Shown: positions 11,223-24,200 of the stretch, one piece after another | How the letters are laid out: every line of letters begins with the position of its first letter | Position numbering within the stretch: position 1 is the first letter of the stretch | Translations under genes and position numbers: made by a program | Notes under the pieces: generated by a model | What the model was told of the DNA's origin: nothing | The model's input: the letters and a program-made list of their open reading frames with translations, nothing else | The model's database searches: none | DNA from: Paralichthys olivaceus | Taxonomy: Eukaryota; Chordata; Actinopteri; Pleuronectiformes; Paralichthyidae | Direction of reading: 5' to 3' | NCBI RefSeq assembly: GCF_024713975.1 | Contig: NC_091096.1 | Location: 6,575,501 to 6,639,500, forward strand | DNA length: 64,000 nucleotides

Positions 11223-14200
11223 GACCGCTCGTGTGTCCGCCTCGACTCTCAAAGCAGCATCGGACAACAAGATGGAGGAATGTTGCTCAGCGGAAGCACT
11301 GCGTCTTTACTCGTCTTTCAGCGTCGCACTTATTGTAAAAATCGCTCTATCTGTCTTTCATGGTGGCTTTTCCTCGCTCGGACGCTAACAGAGCGACACA
11401 GCCTGTTCCTGTTCACTTCCGTTAACAACAGTCTGTCGCTGAATATTCATGGCAGGGTTTGATGTTGAATTACAGCTGTCGCCCTCTAGTGGCGCGGAGT
11501 GGAACTGGTAAAGCCATAAATCACGCAGGCAGCGAATTCAGTGGGTTCTTTGTTTTTTTTAAAAATGTATTCATACTATTTATTTTACAAAGAAAAAAAG
11601 AGAGGTAAAGAAACTAAGAAAGAAAGAAAGAAAAAGGACATGGTGCAAATAAAAAATAAAGTGAGATCTAATTCTCACTGAAGAAATAAATAAATGTAAC
11701 CCCTTTGTCCACCTAATCACTTTCACACAATCCCTAAAAGCACAGCATCACTCTCTTCTCAAATATTTGTTATTGTGAAGCATTACTTGAAGTTTTCCAA
11801 ATGTCCAACATACATTTTGCTTAATAAATAACACATTCAAGAAAAACACACCAGACTTGTGAGAAGGAAAAAAAAAATTTACCTAACAATTGCCACTAAT
11901 AACCTCCCTTCTATCCCGACCATTAAGGCTACCTAAAGTGTCAAGGATTTGTGTGACCACATGCCCCCCCGAATATCATTCATGCTGTGGGTGGGCTTCT
12001 GAAAATACTGAGGTCATGTGCCCAAACATCAAATGTCACCCCCTGTGAAAAATCTGACAATTATATATTTTGTTCTGTTACATTTATCGTTTTTGTTCCT
12101 GTTTGTCAGTTTTGCCTCTAAACTCTATTTACTGTCTGTTTTTACATTAGATACCAGATGTGATTTTTTTTTTTTGTTTTATGTAAACTCCCGCTTGAGT
12201 TGTGTTAATTCCCCCAAACTATAAAGATGTGACCTTAATGTTGTCAGTGATGGCTAGAGCCCATGTTTGTAGGTTTAGCCACTGATTGTCTGCACAACAC
12301 GAGTGTCTGATGACTGACCTGTCCAAATGTGCGGTTAAATAACCTTCCATCCAGGTATCAGACACATATTTAAGATTCTGGACCGGTGCAACCCGCTCAC
12401 ACATACCTCTCTCCCCGAGCTCACTCAGTAGCTGCCCACTACAAACATGTGTTGCACCAGACCTCTTAGTCTAAGTATTCATTAGTTGTTTTAGCCTCCA
12501 GTCATTTTCCACTTATTTCCCAAAGCTGGATCACATTATGCCACAGAGAATTCCCATGCCAGAAATGCGGAGACCCACTTTGATTAAAGATTACTGCCCC
12601 TATTTTCTGTTATTGCTGCTTTTTTCTCTCCTCGTGCCAGTGTCTTGGGGAGAGTTCAAACATTCACAGATTTGGCGAATGCATAGGACCACAAATTACC
12701 AGGGGGTTGGTGTTTGGGTGGTGGTGGGGGTTCCTCTCTGTCAAGATTTATCTCAAAAACACTGTTGTGCATGTGGCCCCAGAGGTGAAACAGCCGTGTT
12801 GCATTGCACAGCTATTGCAGAGCAGAAAAAAAGTCATAGACGGTGCAGACATGAAACTGTATTCCATATGTTGCCACTGTCATGGTGGAATTCCCTGCAG
12901 CATTCCTCAGTATTACTCAATTGTCACAGTGATTCCTTAAACATCTATTAAAAGGACAATATACCATAGCCTAAAGCAAATTTCCTGTACTGTGGATTCC
13001 TATGGTTTAGATCACTTGTTGTTTTCCCTCCTGCAGTCACATTTACAGGCCAACAGGGATGAATTTGGGGCCGAAGACAAGAGGCCGCAGCCTCTCGTAA
13101 TCCCACCCTCACCTTCCTGTCTTCCTCTGCTCTCCCAGTTTTTCATGCCTGTCCTCAGATGGATGTTCAGAGAGGCGGGACACGAGCATGAGGCCCGGAA
13201 GCCTGTGGCGTTAATGTTCTCCCCGTGGTCTTTTGATCTGGCATCACGGCAGCTGTCATTGATTAGTGTGTTTGCAGATGATTACTGAGGGAAGTGGGTG
13301 GTCAGACTCGAGTCACATCTCTCTCCGTCACTTCCATTTCTTCCCTCGTTCACATCCTCTCGCACGGCCCCTCCACAAACCCACAGTGCACAATCAACGC
13401 AGACTAACACGACAGAGTTGTTTTTATATTGTTTGTTATCAGCAGGTGCTTTAGCAGCTATCTTCACTGTGCACGGCCTGCGACCAGCGGGGAATGTTGC
13501 AGCTCCACAGAGATGGTGCGATATCAGTGAGAGATGTCAGCAGCCGTACCAAGGACGTTAGCTCCCTCACATTCTGTTGTGGTTGGTCTCCAGTTTGTTT
13601 GGGGACTGATCATTAGTGCAATGGTTGCCACATGGGATATCTGGCGAGACCTTAATGGTTTGCCTTTTGTCCCTTCCTACCTCAGAGACCCAGATAAGAG
13701 TCGACCTACCGTGACCTGGATGTTCACCAGGGTTTCTCAGGGCTAAAAATCAGCCGTGCAGTCAGTGTTTAGGGTACAAGGAAGAACGACCACTGAGTGT
13801 TGCAGAGGAGAAAATGGAAATTTTATTTTCACATAGTAGAGTTCCTATAAAAAGTAGAGCATGCAAAGAAATGCTTGCCTTGTAAGTGTTCCCCTCCAGT
13901 TAAATATTTCACGAAATAAATAAATCATAACAATACAGTCAAAACACAGTGGTTAAGTATTAAACATTTGCTTTAAATGTGTGGTATCCTCTATTATTTA
14001 ATGCTGTCACAATAAACTGACTGATCATTTCTCTCATCATACTGTAGTCATTTTCTATCCCTCCCCTTTACTTCTCGCAGAAAAATATGGATTATAAATA
14101 ACATCTGGAGATACTTCTGTATCTACTACAGTTCATTAACTGGGACACTGTCTCCTGTGTTGTCCACATTACACACATGCTCCAGTTGCAAACTGTTTGG

Positions 14201-14446
14201 CACAGAGAAAAAAAGGATAAATATTGCGTCCTGTGCCACAGAAAACACAGTTATCACCTTCTCCCACCAAATACAGAACATGATCTCACTCAAAGTCCTT
14301 TGCAGAGACCACATTTTTGTGTAACAGTGTTAGTGCCTTGTTTCCCAATGAGAGATTTTCCAGTGAATGTCTTTTATTTTACAGCTTTATTGAAAACCTC
14401 TCTGTCCAGTGCTGCGTAGTCTCCCCCTCCAGTGGAGCTCCTCAGC
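11223..14446. other. Intergenic region between the paip1 promoter and the fgf10 3' end
   Basis: The first 200-250 bases are GC-richer and hold the presumed paip1 promoter and 5' UTR. No TATA box is obvious, as expected for a housekeeping gene. The remainder has no recognisable gene. Open frames at 12538-12951 and 12992-13746 on plus lack any domain or paired splice sites. The right end is the fgf10 3' UTR. Confidence 0.6.
14373..14391 (-). promoter_or_regulatory. Two candidate poly(A) signals of fgf10
   Basis: TTTATT at 14373-14378 and again at 14386-14391 (AATAAA on minus) lie about 55-75 bases after the fgf10 stop codon. Such a short 3' UTR is possible, but a longer form using sites further left (for example near 13826) is equally likely. 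Confidence 0.3.
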
Positions 14447-17400
14447 TCACACCATAATTGGAAGGAAGTGGGTGGCCGTGTTCTTCCTGCGTGTTTTCTT
14501 CCCTTTGAGCGGCCTCCCGTGGACGTTCAGACCCATGAACATCTGCCGCTTCTTGTTCCTCCACGCAGCTGATGCGTATGTGTTGTAGCCGTTCTCCTCG
14601 ATCCGCTCCTTCAGGGTGCAGTCCACGCCAAACTCTCTCTGGGAAAAAAAGCAGTAGATATCATGTTTCAGTGTTACAACCCCGACGTGTGAGGTTTAGG
14701 CAAAACACGGATCATTATCTTGTGCAAATCCACTGCGGTTGCACATGGAACAGTGTTTATTTACTCCTCCTTAATCTACACTAAATGTTACTTTGTGTTC
14801 TTGTGTGGAAACTAGTTTACAGTTTAAAAATTGCACAGTTCTGCTGGGGGTTCATGTGCCTGCACTGGCCTGGTTGTGATTCAGAGTTGATGCAGCAGCA
14901 AGAGAAGGCCTTCTTTGATTAGGACATAGCGTATTTGACACTATCTCTCTCTCTGGAGCATCCACATTGACTTTTGACTCAGATACTGACCGCTCCGTAC
15001 AGGTCTCCCTTCCTGCCGATAGCCAGGTAGTAGTTGCTGCTCAGCCCTTTGATGGCCACCACTCCCACGTCCACCGAGGTGATTTCCAGGACACCTAGGG
15101 TTCAGAAAAAAGACGGTTATATCATCATGTATCAACGTTCATCATGAGCATCAGAGCTCTTGTTTCATTCACGCAAATAAAATGAGTTCAGAGGGACAAA
15201 TCTCTTGTGACAGAGGAAGTAAAGATAATACAGTGTTTTCCTGACTCATCTTTGCTGTAGATAAGACAACACAACAATTAACATTGGGGCAACAGTCAGA
15301 GGTCAACCCCTGGAGAGTCTAGACACAGACTGGAATATATCCTCGAATGTTTATATCAAGTATAATGGATAACATGTTGCATTTTCTCATTTCAGGACAT
15401 TTCCACGTGGGAACTCTGTCTGGTCACAATTATCGTTTGAGCACATTTATCATTTCTATGATATTATAAAGTTTCTTTACAACCTACACCTGTGTAACAG
15501 ATTCCAGCTGCAAAGGCCATTTAGTCTGAAAATTGATAGGTGGATACCCCAGAGATTCTCAGGCTGTTTATATGCTGTTTGGTATTTAGGTTTCCAGGTC
15601 CCTACACAAATAATTCAGGTTTCTCACAGGCTATTAGAGCAGCTAATTTATAGCCTAGTTAACAAGGGGCTGCTTTTTCTGCAGACAGCTGGGATTATTT
15701 GTGTGGTCTCAGTATCAGAGGTCAGAGAGATATAACGTCCTAACGTGTCCTTTGACCACAGAACCCACTCATCTGGTCTTGTGCTGCTGTGCGTGTGTGT
15801 GTGTGTGAACTGTCCCAGTTCACATGGCATGTTTGATTTCAGGCCTCCCTCCCTTACTTCCTTTCCACACTTCCTGTGAGCTGTCGTTATTTTATCCCGA
15901 TAAGCACATATGTGTGCACACACACACATACACACACACACACACCACACAATCCGTGGCGTGGGGGTGTGAACTCCACAGAGTCGACGACATGCTTTGA
16001 TCAGGTCAGCAGCCCCTCCTCTGTCTGATGAGTGTTTGTGCGGCAGCCCGCTCTGCTGTCAGGCCCACTCTCCAGTGGCTGGGGGGCCTCTGAAGCTGCC
16101 AACCTCGTACATGTGAGTGGACAGTGGAGGAGGCAGGTGTGACCCCCAAAGAACAATCCCTCTCATAAAACTACAGCAGCTTCTTTCCTCGTCCGTGAGG
16201 TCTTGACTGTATCAGTTTCTAGTTCAAACAGTGGCACCTTGGGGCAGTGAGGCCTGAGTCGGCAAGGCGGTGGTGGGGACTGTGACACAACGGCCATTGA
16301 AGATCTGAGAGGAGCTGGTTTCTGTATGGGATCGGGTGTCGGGTATGGAGTGAGGATGTAAGACAATCTATGGCAGTCTCTGGCTGCTCTGTAAACATGG
16401 GAGGGATGAAAGGAAGGAGAACAGAGGAGGACAGAGGAGCCATGACAGTGAGACTGGGGGTGGAGGGAGGATTAGAAAGGCTGTAATGATCACTGATCAA
16501 AGTCAGCCACCGGAGGCAGGGGCGAGACAGGTTGTATACACACGCATGCACACACACACACACACATGCACGCACACTGCTGCACTCACGGAAACACAAG
16601 CACACACACATAGTCAATGTTGTAGCAGGTGAATGTGCACTTGCACACCTGGCTGTGAAACTACAAAATCTCCATTCACTGTTTTCTGATGAATGCTCAG
16701 CTTGGCCCAGAAAAGGAGAGTAATGAGCGCAGGGCTGCCAATTTTGGTAAAGGGCATAAGAAAAAATCTGTTCTTCATTTAGCTTCTTGTAGATTACAAA
16801 ATGAAGCCTTAAATGTGACAGCAATGCTTTGTAAGGGGTAAGTTTTACAAACCACACATGTAAAATGTAGCCTAAAGTGAGCCAGCCAGGCTCAGCTGTT
16901 TACTTGGAGGGAAAGCAGATTTTCTTTTGCATGCTGGTTGCTTTTTCCTAATGTGTGGCTTATTTGATACGCTCTGTTTGGAGTTACAACAGTAAATGGT
17001 GCGTTGGTTGGGGAATGGAGGCACACAATGCCAGTGAGAATTAAAGGTGGTTTTTCCACAGTGGGATGCCAAAAAGCATGTGCTATCCAGCTTGTATTGT
17101 TGTTCTTTCTCAGCCTTTCTTAGCCTCTTGGATGTTCGGGTCTGCACAAAATTATATTTTGGCAGATAAGTTTAAAATGTACATTTTGATTGGTACCATT
17201 CCCGTGCAGAAAAAATGGAGCGGAGTGAGGCATAAATCAGGATATATAGTAATAACACTTGATAAGGACCACACTGACTGTATTTACACAGAGCAGATAT
17301 CCACCCTCTTCCCCACCTCAGAGAAAAGCTATACATCTCTGTCCTCAAACCTCCACAACAGCCCCATCTGTTCTTTGCCATGTAAAAGGCCACAGCTTTG

Positions 17401-18841
17401 ATTAAAGGAGATGAATGCACACAAATGTGCACTTACACATGCATCCACATATACTATGTATACACTCCTTGAGCCATGTCTGCAGGCATCTTGCACACAT
17501 GGCCTGGCCCCCACTGCACAGAAATTCAACTGGTGGCCTAACAACACAACTGCACAAACACACGCACACACACAACTCTGTTACCGCCCAAACCTTTTGA
17601 CTGAATCTTAGCAACATTTCATTATTCACCCAGAGCTCCTAGTTGTTGGTAAATTCAAGAAAACTCAGTTGTGAATCATGAATATTTTAACTACACACTC
17701 AGGGCCATGCAGATAGCTACTTAGCTGTCTTTAACATGATCTCAAGCCCTTCCTCTCTGCCTCTCTGTAACCTCAGCACAGGCTCCCAGCGGGTTGGAAA
17801 ACCATGTGGGACAGTTTTGCGCTGGCATCCCCATAAATCTGTGGGAGGCTGGATACCAGTTCCTTAACAGACAGTGAGCCGGGTCCTTGCAGGGCCACAG
17901 GCAGCACCAAAACCAAGGCCTCCACATCCCATACACCTCTCTGAGACAAACTGCTTATACATACAAACATGCTTATGTATGTACACTTATGTATATAGCT
18001 GAAGAAAAGACTAGCCGTCATCCCCTACTCATCACTAAAAAAAAAGTACATTTTGTCACTTCAAGGGATCATCAAGAGTCTACAAAGGATGTCAGCCCTG
18101 GGATCATGTCTAGCCCCAGGGGCCAGAGCAAAGACTGAAGCTACTGTTGTGTAGTATCCTTTACCATGTGAACCTGATATGAGAGTGCATAATCCACACA
18201 CAGTGTCCCCAGACCCCCTCAGGATACAGCTTTTTGATGGCACCACCATTGATACTGAAGACGCATGGCTTTGATGTGGCCACAATGATGATCAGCCATG
18301 TCATTCATGAACTTGTGCCTCCTGAGAGTTTCTCTTTCACCTCCCTCTCTGACGCTCGGTTCGCCCTAACTCTAACCCACTTCTGATAAAAGGCAACCAT
18401 GAAAAATGTGACTTTATGAATTGTTCAGAATAAAAACAATTAGACAGGGGAGGTGAATTATCTTCCAAACATACAGAGCGTAAACAGTGGGGGGGGATTC
18501 ACACACGCAGATTCAGACACACGGAGACACACTTCCTCGCACCTCTTCACGTTTACTACTCAAAAGAAACTGCTGATGAAGGAGGCAGTAAAAACATCAC
18601 GATGTAATACTGTCGGTAAATAAAGTTGCTTCTGTCGTGACCTTGTCAAAACAAACATCTCCTCTGACATTCTGCCTCGCCGTGCCATTTCCCCTCAGTC
18701 ACTTTGATTGAATGTGTGGTTTAGGTCTCCCAAGAGGAACATTAAAAGGTTCCATATACACTCGCTATGGGGTTGGGGGACAGCAGGGGAACGGGAGAAA
18801 AAGTGCATTTGAGAAGGGGAGACATATATATATATATATAG

Positions 18842-18879
<38 letters not shown>

Positions 18880-20345
18880 CGTGTATTTGTGTGTTTCAGT
18901 AATAAGTGAGCACATGTGTTGTCGTTGGCTGCTGTGTGATCACACACCCTCTGGAGTCCGGGTACCCACCGGCTGATACAGGCACACACACGTAGCTCAG
19001 TGGGAATGCCGGGACACAAATGAGAATGCCATTTTACTGACTGATATGCCGAAACATACAACATGTAATCACTTTAAAGACGCGTTTCTCAGAGTGAGCA
19101 CGTCAAACTACTTTAAACAAACGTCTGATCTTTGACTGAGGGTATGTAATTTGCTTGATGCCGGCTGGCAGGCGGGCAATCTGAGTGGGAGAGTGAGAGA
19201 GAGAGAGACAGACGAGGAGAGGCAGAGAGGGTCTAAAAGCATCAATGAGCCTGACATCCATGTCCTCCCCCTGCTCCAGCCGGGTTCTTCTGTGCTTGTT
19301 ATCAGCGCTGTTTACCCTGGGCTGTGAAGACTGCCTGATAATGGACGGGTTATCTGCCCCTGCTCCTTTTTAAGCCATCTGAGGGCTACCACCATTGTAC
19401 TGAGTGTTTGGACAGGAGAGATATCAGTGGGATGTCTGGTTTAAAACAAAAAGACCGGAATGCTTCGTCCAAACTTCCAAACCAATGGACAGACTGGCGG
19501 TCTCTGGACATTTTTTATTCAAATCCAATGTTCAAGCCATCAATAAATCAAATGAATGCATTATGAGCGTCTTCATCAAAGAATTGAACGTCTGATTTCT
19601 CAAATTAGACATGAGCAAAATTTCAGAGGCTTGATTCAGACTTGATCCATGACTCAAAACAACCGACAGGTGATTTTATGTTAACATTTATATCCGAATG
19701 CTGCAAAATCCAAACAAGTTTTCATTGCAGAGACTAGAGACTTTTATTTTGCAAAAGAGAGTGGCCTCGTTTAAGATGTAGGAAAGGTTTACATTGACTT
19801 CGGTTTCTGGTTTAATTTGGTTTCTAGTTTTTGCATGGTTTATTATTTCATTTTTTTACATTCAGATACTCATTGAGTTACTCACTGAGAGGGTCATCCT
19901 TGCTCTTGGTTCCACTGACTGTTCCATTCTTATCGATCCTCAGGAAGAACTTCTGGAAAGAGAACAGCTTCCTCCTGCGTATATCCCCTTGGAGGTGATT
20001 GTAGCTGCGCACATGTCTACCCTGCGGTCCTCCAGTCCGACCCAGAGTGCCCCCACTGGTCCTGGGCCTGAAGGCGAGCTCAGTCTCCGAAATGTTCAGT
20101 GGAACTCTGAGAGCTCGTGGGTTGGCGAGCCTCAGTCTTTCTCTGCGGAGCTGATGGCAGGCCGCCCCAGACAAGGAAAAGGAGAAAAGCACCAGGGCCA
20201 GCAGGAGAGGCAAAGACAGGGAGGAATGCAGTGCTGATGACCTTAGTCTAGAGTTGGTCCCAGAGCCAGAAAGAGCCCCTAACCCAGCCCTGGAGCAGGA
20301 CGAGGCAGAGGCAGCCTTACTCCCTCCAGCAGCCCATCTGATCAT
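14447..20345 (-). CDS. fgf10: Fibroblast growth factor 10, 251 aa, 3 exons
   Basis: FGF10 is a secreted, heparin-binding FGF of the FGF7 subfamily. It signals from mesenchyme to epithelium through FGFR2b in limb/fin, lung/swim-bladder and gland budding. Exons are 19886-20345, 14991-15094 and 14447-14638; 756 bp close in frame. The FGF core starts at about residue 110 with [12 protein letters not shown], the FGF10 signature, and continues [48 protein letters not shown] and THFLPIMV at the end. N-glycosylation sequons are NIS (about 84) and NGT (about 140). A hydrophobic segment (about 43-62) follows an unusual 42-residue leader. No other Met occurs before exon 3, so the first ATG is required unless an upstream exon exists. 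Teleosts have fgf10a and fgf10b; linkage to myl7/gck makes me favour the b copy, unproven. Confidence 0.94.
15095..19885 (-). other. fgf10 intron 1
   Basis: A 4.8-kb intron rich in simple repeats: CA/GT runs at about 15793-15808, 15917-15950 and 16547-16566, and an AT run at 18822-18876. The long minus open frame at 16219-16857 has no domain, crosses a CA run and is not treated as a gene. Confidence 0.7.
18822..18876. repeat. (AT)n microsatellite, interrupted
   Basis: About 55 bp of alternating AT with one GTATAA interruption, inside fgf10 intron 1. Confidence 0.9.
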
Positions 20346-20505
20346 GGTAGTGTGCTGTGTGGAGGACTAGTGGCAGCCTCAGAGCCTGGGACATGCTGCT
20401 GGGGATGAGGAGAGGCTGGGAGGGCAGGGAGGAAAACCCTCCACAGTCCCGGCTGGTTGGGGATGGTTCTGCTGCAGAGTCTTAATTTTCTTGGATTTCC
20501 CTCTG

Positions 20506-20512
20506 TATTTAA
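20506..20512 (-). promoter_or_regulatory. Candidate TATA-like element of fgf10
   Basis: CCTTAAATACAG on the minus strand lies about 165 bases upstream of the fgf10 ATG. It is the best TATA-like sequence in the proximal flank. Motif evidence only. Confidence 0.25.
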
Positions 20513-20872
20513 GGCCGATGATCAGCTTCTTCTTTTTTATTAGAATAAGTCAGTCTGAATGATCAAATATTACATAAAAAATACAATATTACTGTGTTTG
20601 TAAGTTTTGGCTGCTCCGGCTGTTTCCTTGCATTTCCAAGCAGGTGCTCAATTTAAGAAAAAAAAAAATAGTTCACTGATATCCCAGATATCCCAAACTC
20701 CTTAGATCCAGTGAAATCAAAAAAAGATACACCTCACCATCTACACTCTGCATGTGCGGGAACGCATCTTCAGACTTCACTCTGAGGAGGAAAACAGGAT
20801 TCAAGACTTTAAGAGGAATGTTGGTCAGTCCAGACGCATGTCAGATAATCCATGTCTTCTGCTGCTCTGCTC

Positions 20873-20995
20873 CTCTCTCTCTCTCTCTCTACCCCCAAAT
20901 GACTCCACCTTCATACAGCATGGTGATAACGGGCATGGGGTGGTCTCTCTCTCTCTCTCTCCCTCTCTCTCTCTCTCTCCCTCTCTCTCTCTCTC
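20873..20995. repeat. Two (CT)n microsatellite tracts
   Basis: CT tracts at 20873-20890 and 20944-20995, separated by about 50 bp of unique sequence, upstream of fgf10. Confidence 0.85.
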
Positions 20996-21122
20996 ATTCT
21001 GTGTCTCAGGATTAAGTCAGAGTTGTTCGCCTCCTTTGCCTGATGTGAATATTCTAGGAGTCTCTTGGTTACATGATCCCTCCCTCCTTTCCTCAACTTC
21101 CCCTCTCACATATGGGAGCAAG

Positions 21123-21124
<2 letters not shown>

Positions 21125-21209
<85 letters not shown>
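21125..21209. repeat. (GT)n microsatellite, about 42 units
   Basis: An 85-bp perfect GT tract. Confidence 0.95.
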
Positions 21210-21210
<1 letters not shown>

Positions 21211-24200
21211 CTACATACAAGCAGATCTAACTTCTGGAGTGAGAGGTGATAGCAGGGTTTATCTGAATAGATGCTGCAGGCTAGGAGGAGGCTGTCTGGG
21301 AGTATTGCATCAGTCCTGCACTAATGATTCATTTATCGGTTTGTTTGTGTTTTTACTCTGTGTGGTTTTAAATATCTATTTGTCGCATGTCGTCTTAATT
21401 TTTGTTATCTGCTACACACATCTGCCCATATCTTCGAGTTTTAAGGAAGATGAATATCCCAAATTCAAATGGAGCTACTTGTTCCTCATTAAGATGTGAT
21501 AATCCTGACAAGTGGCTCCTCTGCCTCTTCAGATAAAAATCATATTGAGTTACTATTGCCGGTTGCCGTGTGCATGCTGCCTTATCATGGCGCATCTTGC
21601 TGAGGCCTCTCTCTTTCCCTCAAGGCACTTTATCGCAGTGTTATCTCTCCAGCCGCGCTGTAATGCAATGCAGCTCTCCAATTTCACTCACCAGACCTCC
21701 ACCTTCCTCTGTGACTCAGGTGTCTGACTGGAACTCAGCCACTGAGACTCTCTCTTACGGATGGACCATGCATCATTCTCTCCTCAGGGCATGAGCCACA
21801 GCACAGGATGGACAATGTCATGGCAGACCAGACAACAATGTACAATATGTGCAGTGAATGTGCAGAATATTAGGAATGGTCAGTGTTCTCCTGGGTTAAA
21901 GTTATTTCAAATAAAAACACCATTGTCTTATTCATTTAATTTCCGTATCAAATCGATATTGCAAGACACATTTCTATGTTTTCAGACAATTCAGACACGG
22001 TTGGAGAATTTGTGGGCTCCAGCAGTGAGAACCGTTTGGGCTTATTAAGAGGATAAAAGTGATCAAGGACCAGTGACAGTTTCAACAGTCCAGGGTGATA
22101 AACAAAGTGTGCTGCTGGCACTCTTATCTGTTCTCCCTGATCCTCGTGTCTGTGATGTAGGGGTCTGTCCTGTTCCCTGTTTTCTTTCCTTCAAATCCTA
22201 GTTTTTAGTGCCCTGCTTTAACGTCTGTCAACGATCTACGGCCAGAGCAGCAGTCATGTCTTAACTCTGGTCTTGGCATGGCTTTATCTGGGGATACAAA
22301 CAAAGCAAATCTTATCAGCGCTTCCTTTGTGGCGTCCCTTCCCACTGTGATAACCTGAATCTGTGCAGAGGAAACTGCTGAGGAGCTGATTATTGATACA
22401 TCTATAAAATAGTTTTTCTAGACTGTTTGCAACTTAAGAGGCCCTGGACTTAAGCACTGTCTACATTTTAATGTAGATGCTTTTTTAAAAGTAGTCATTG
22501 TGTTCAACTATGATCAATATGATTTTTCACATCCTCATTTAAAATTTTACAGTCAATTATTTATCCATAACTGTCCAAATGAAGACTAAACATAATACGT
22601 CAGCACATACCTACATTTTTGCATGTTTTCTTTCGCTTCCCGGACAATTCCATGCCAAAGCTCGATAATTTAAGCACTCATAGATCAAAACATTCTTTTA
22701 ATGACAGCTAAGACGAGTTTCATGCATCAAGTTTGTATTTGACATCGAAGGATTCGGCCAAATTCCCAGATCAGATGTGCAGATATACCCGTAGACTTAC
22801 TGTTCTTTCCAGTAATCTCAGCGTAGGTGCCTCAGAGAGATGTAGGGCTACACTGATGCTGACAGACTTGCAAGATTTTTAGGATTTCATAAGAGGCCAA
22901 GGAGCAAATTCTTTATAAACATAACCGTGCCTGTGTTTTTTCTCCTAAATGCAATATAAGTGAGCTTTGCAAGGTCTGGAGATGATCTCTCATCCCTCCC
23001 TGCTCTACAGTTTTAGTATTTAGTCTATCTTTATAGATCTATCTCTCTGAATTGCATTTCAAAGTTCAAAACAATAGGCAATAAAACAGACAAATGTGTG
23101 TCTGATCCCTCCCTACAGGCTGTGCTCTAGCCGGGTTCTTCTCAAAAACAAAAATGCGATCACAATAAAGGCAACAAAAACTCAAATACCGGAAATTTAT
23201 ATGCGTCAGCGGAGATCTGATTTCAAACAGTTCCAACTGCCAAAAAGAAAAGAAATGAATCAAGATGAAACACATGAAAATGTTCCTTTTATTCTTTTTA
23301 GCGTGTAATGCATGAATTTAACAAAATAACTCTTTGTTTTTAGGAAGTTAAAACCATCAGGTGTGTTTTTGTTGTCTTCAAGTCTCTTACAGTTGCCGAC
23401 CTTAACGCAATATTCATGTGATGACGTTTTCATTTCTGTCACATTCAAACACAGGAACGAGTTAAACAGCAAAGTTAAACAATAAACAGGCAAATAGCTG
23501 CTTTTATAGACTGCGGCAAAATCTGGTGGAGGCAAAGTTTGGGGTGAAACACTTTAACTTATTGGAGGTAACTTGATGTGGGGTATTTTCATTAATATTT
23601 CTCTATGTTTGACTATTCTCTGAAATTCTTGACGCAATTTATAACGAAATTCTTAATTTAAAAAGGAAACATGAAAATTGTTGAGATTTCCCTCTGTTTT
23701 TATTTTGAAAGGATAAATTATGTTTTAGTGTCTGTTAAAAGTTAGAATTACATCTGCATCATTTCTCTTCCTGCACAACCATGATGGTGTTTTCATGCAA
23801 ACTTGACATAAAATAAATAAACTCCAGATCAGGTTGAATAATTCAATATAATAATCAAAATAAAACCTGCAGACTAACACACCAAATGAGATATTAATTT
23901 TGGTTTGATTCTAACGTGAAGTTTTGGCCTGAGCACCTGAGTTTGCCTCGTGGTAACAGGTGGATCCAGCAGCGAGCACCGTGCGACCAACAGTGGAAAT
24001 TCACCTTATTCATGTCATGTGTCTCTGATTTCGTTGGGCTCATTGTGAGTCTGTCGTCCCTTCCTGTCGGTGCACTATCATTAAGCAGATGTTTAACAAA
24101 GCAAAGCGCCTCACCCCGCGTTAGTTAAGCTCAAATCCATATGTGGTCTATGAGGGAATCAAACACACAACACACAAACAACCAAACGGAACTATAGGAA

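Noticed and set aside
12538-12951. 137-aa open frame on plus between paip1 and fgf10
   Set aside because: No family resemblance and overlapping alternative frames of similar length; no coding signature.
16219-16857. 212-aa open frame on minus inside fgf10 intron 1
   Set aside because: It crosses a CA/GT run that gives Cys-Val repeats, has no domain or conserved motif, and no splice partners; chance open frame.
14447-20345. fgf10 as FGF7 or FGF22
   Set aside because: The phrase [12 protein letters not shown] and the [14 protein letters not shown] region match FGF10 best; FGF22 and FGF7 differ at several of these positions.
21125-21499. Open frames starting in the GT repeat (poly Cys-Val / His-Thr)
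   Set aside because: Translation of a microsatellite, as are similar frames at 47793-48015, 62972-63220 and 33034-33420.
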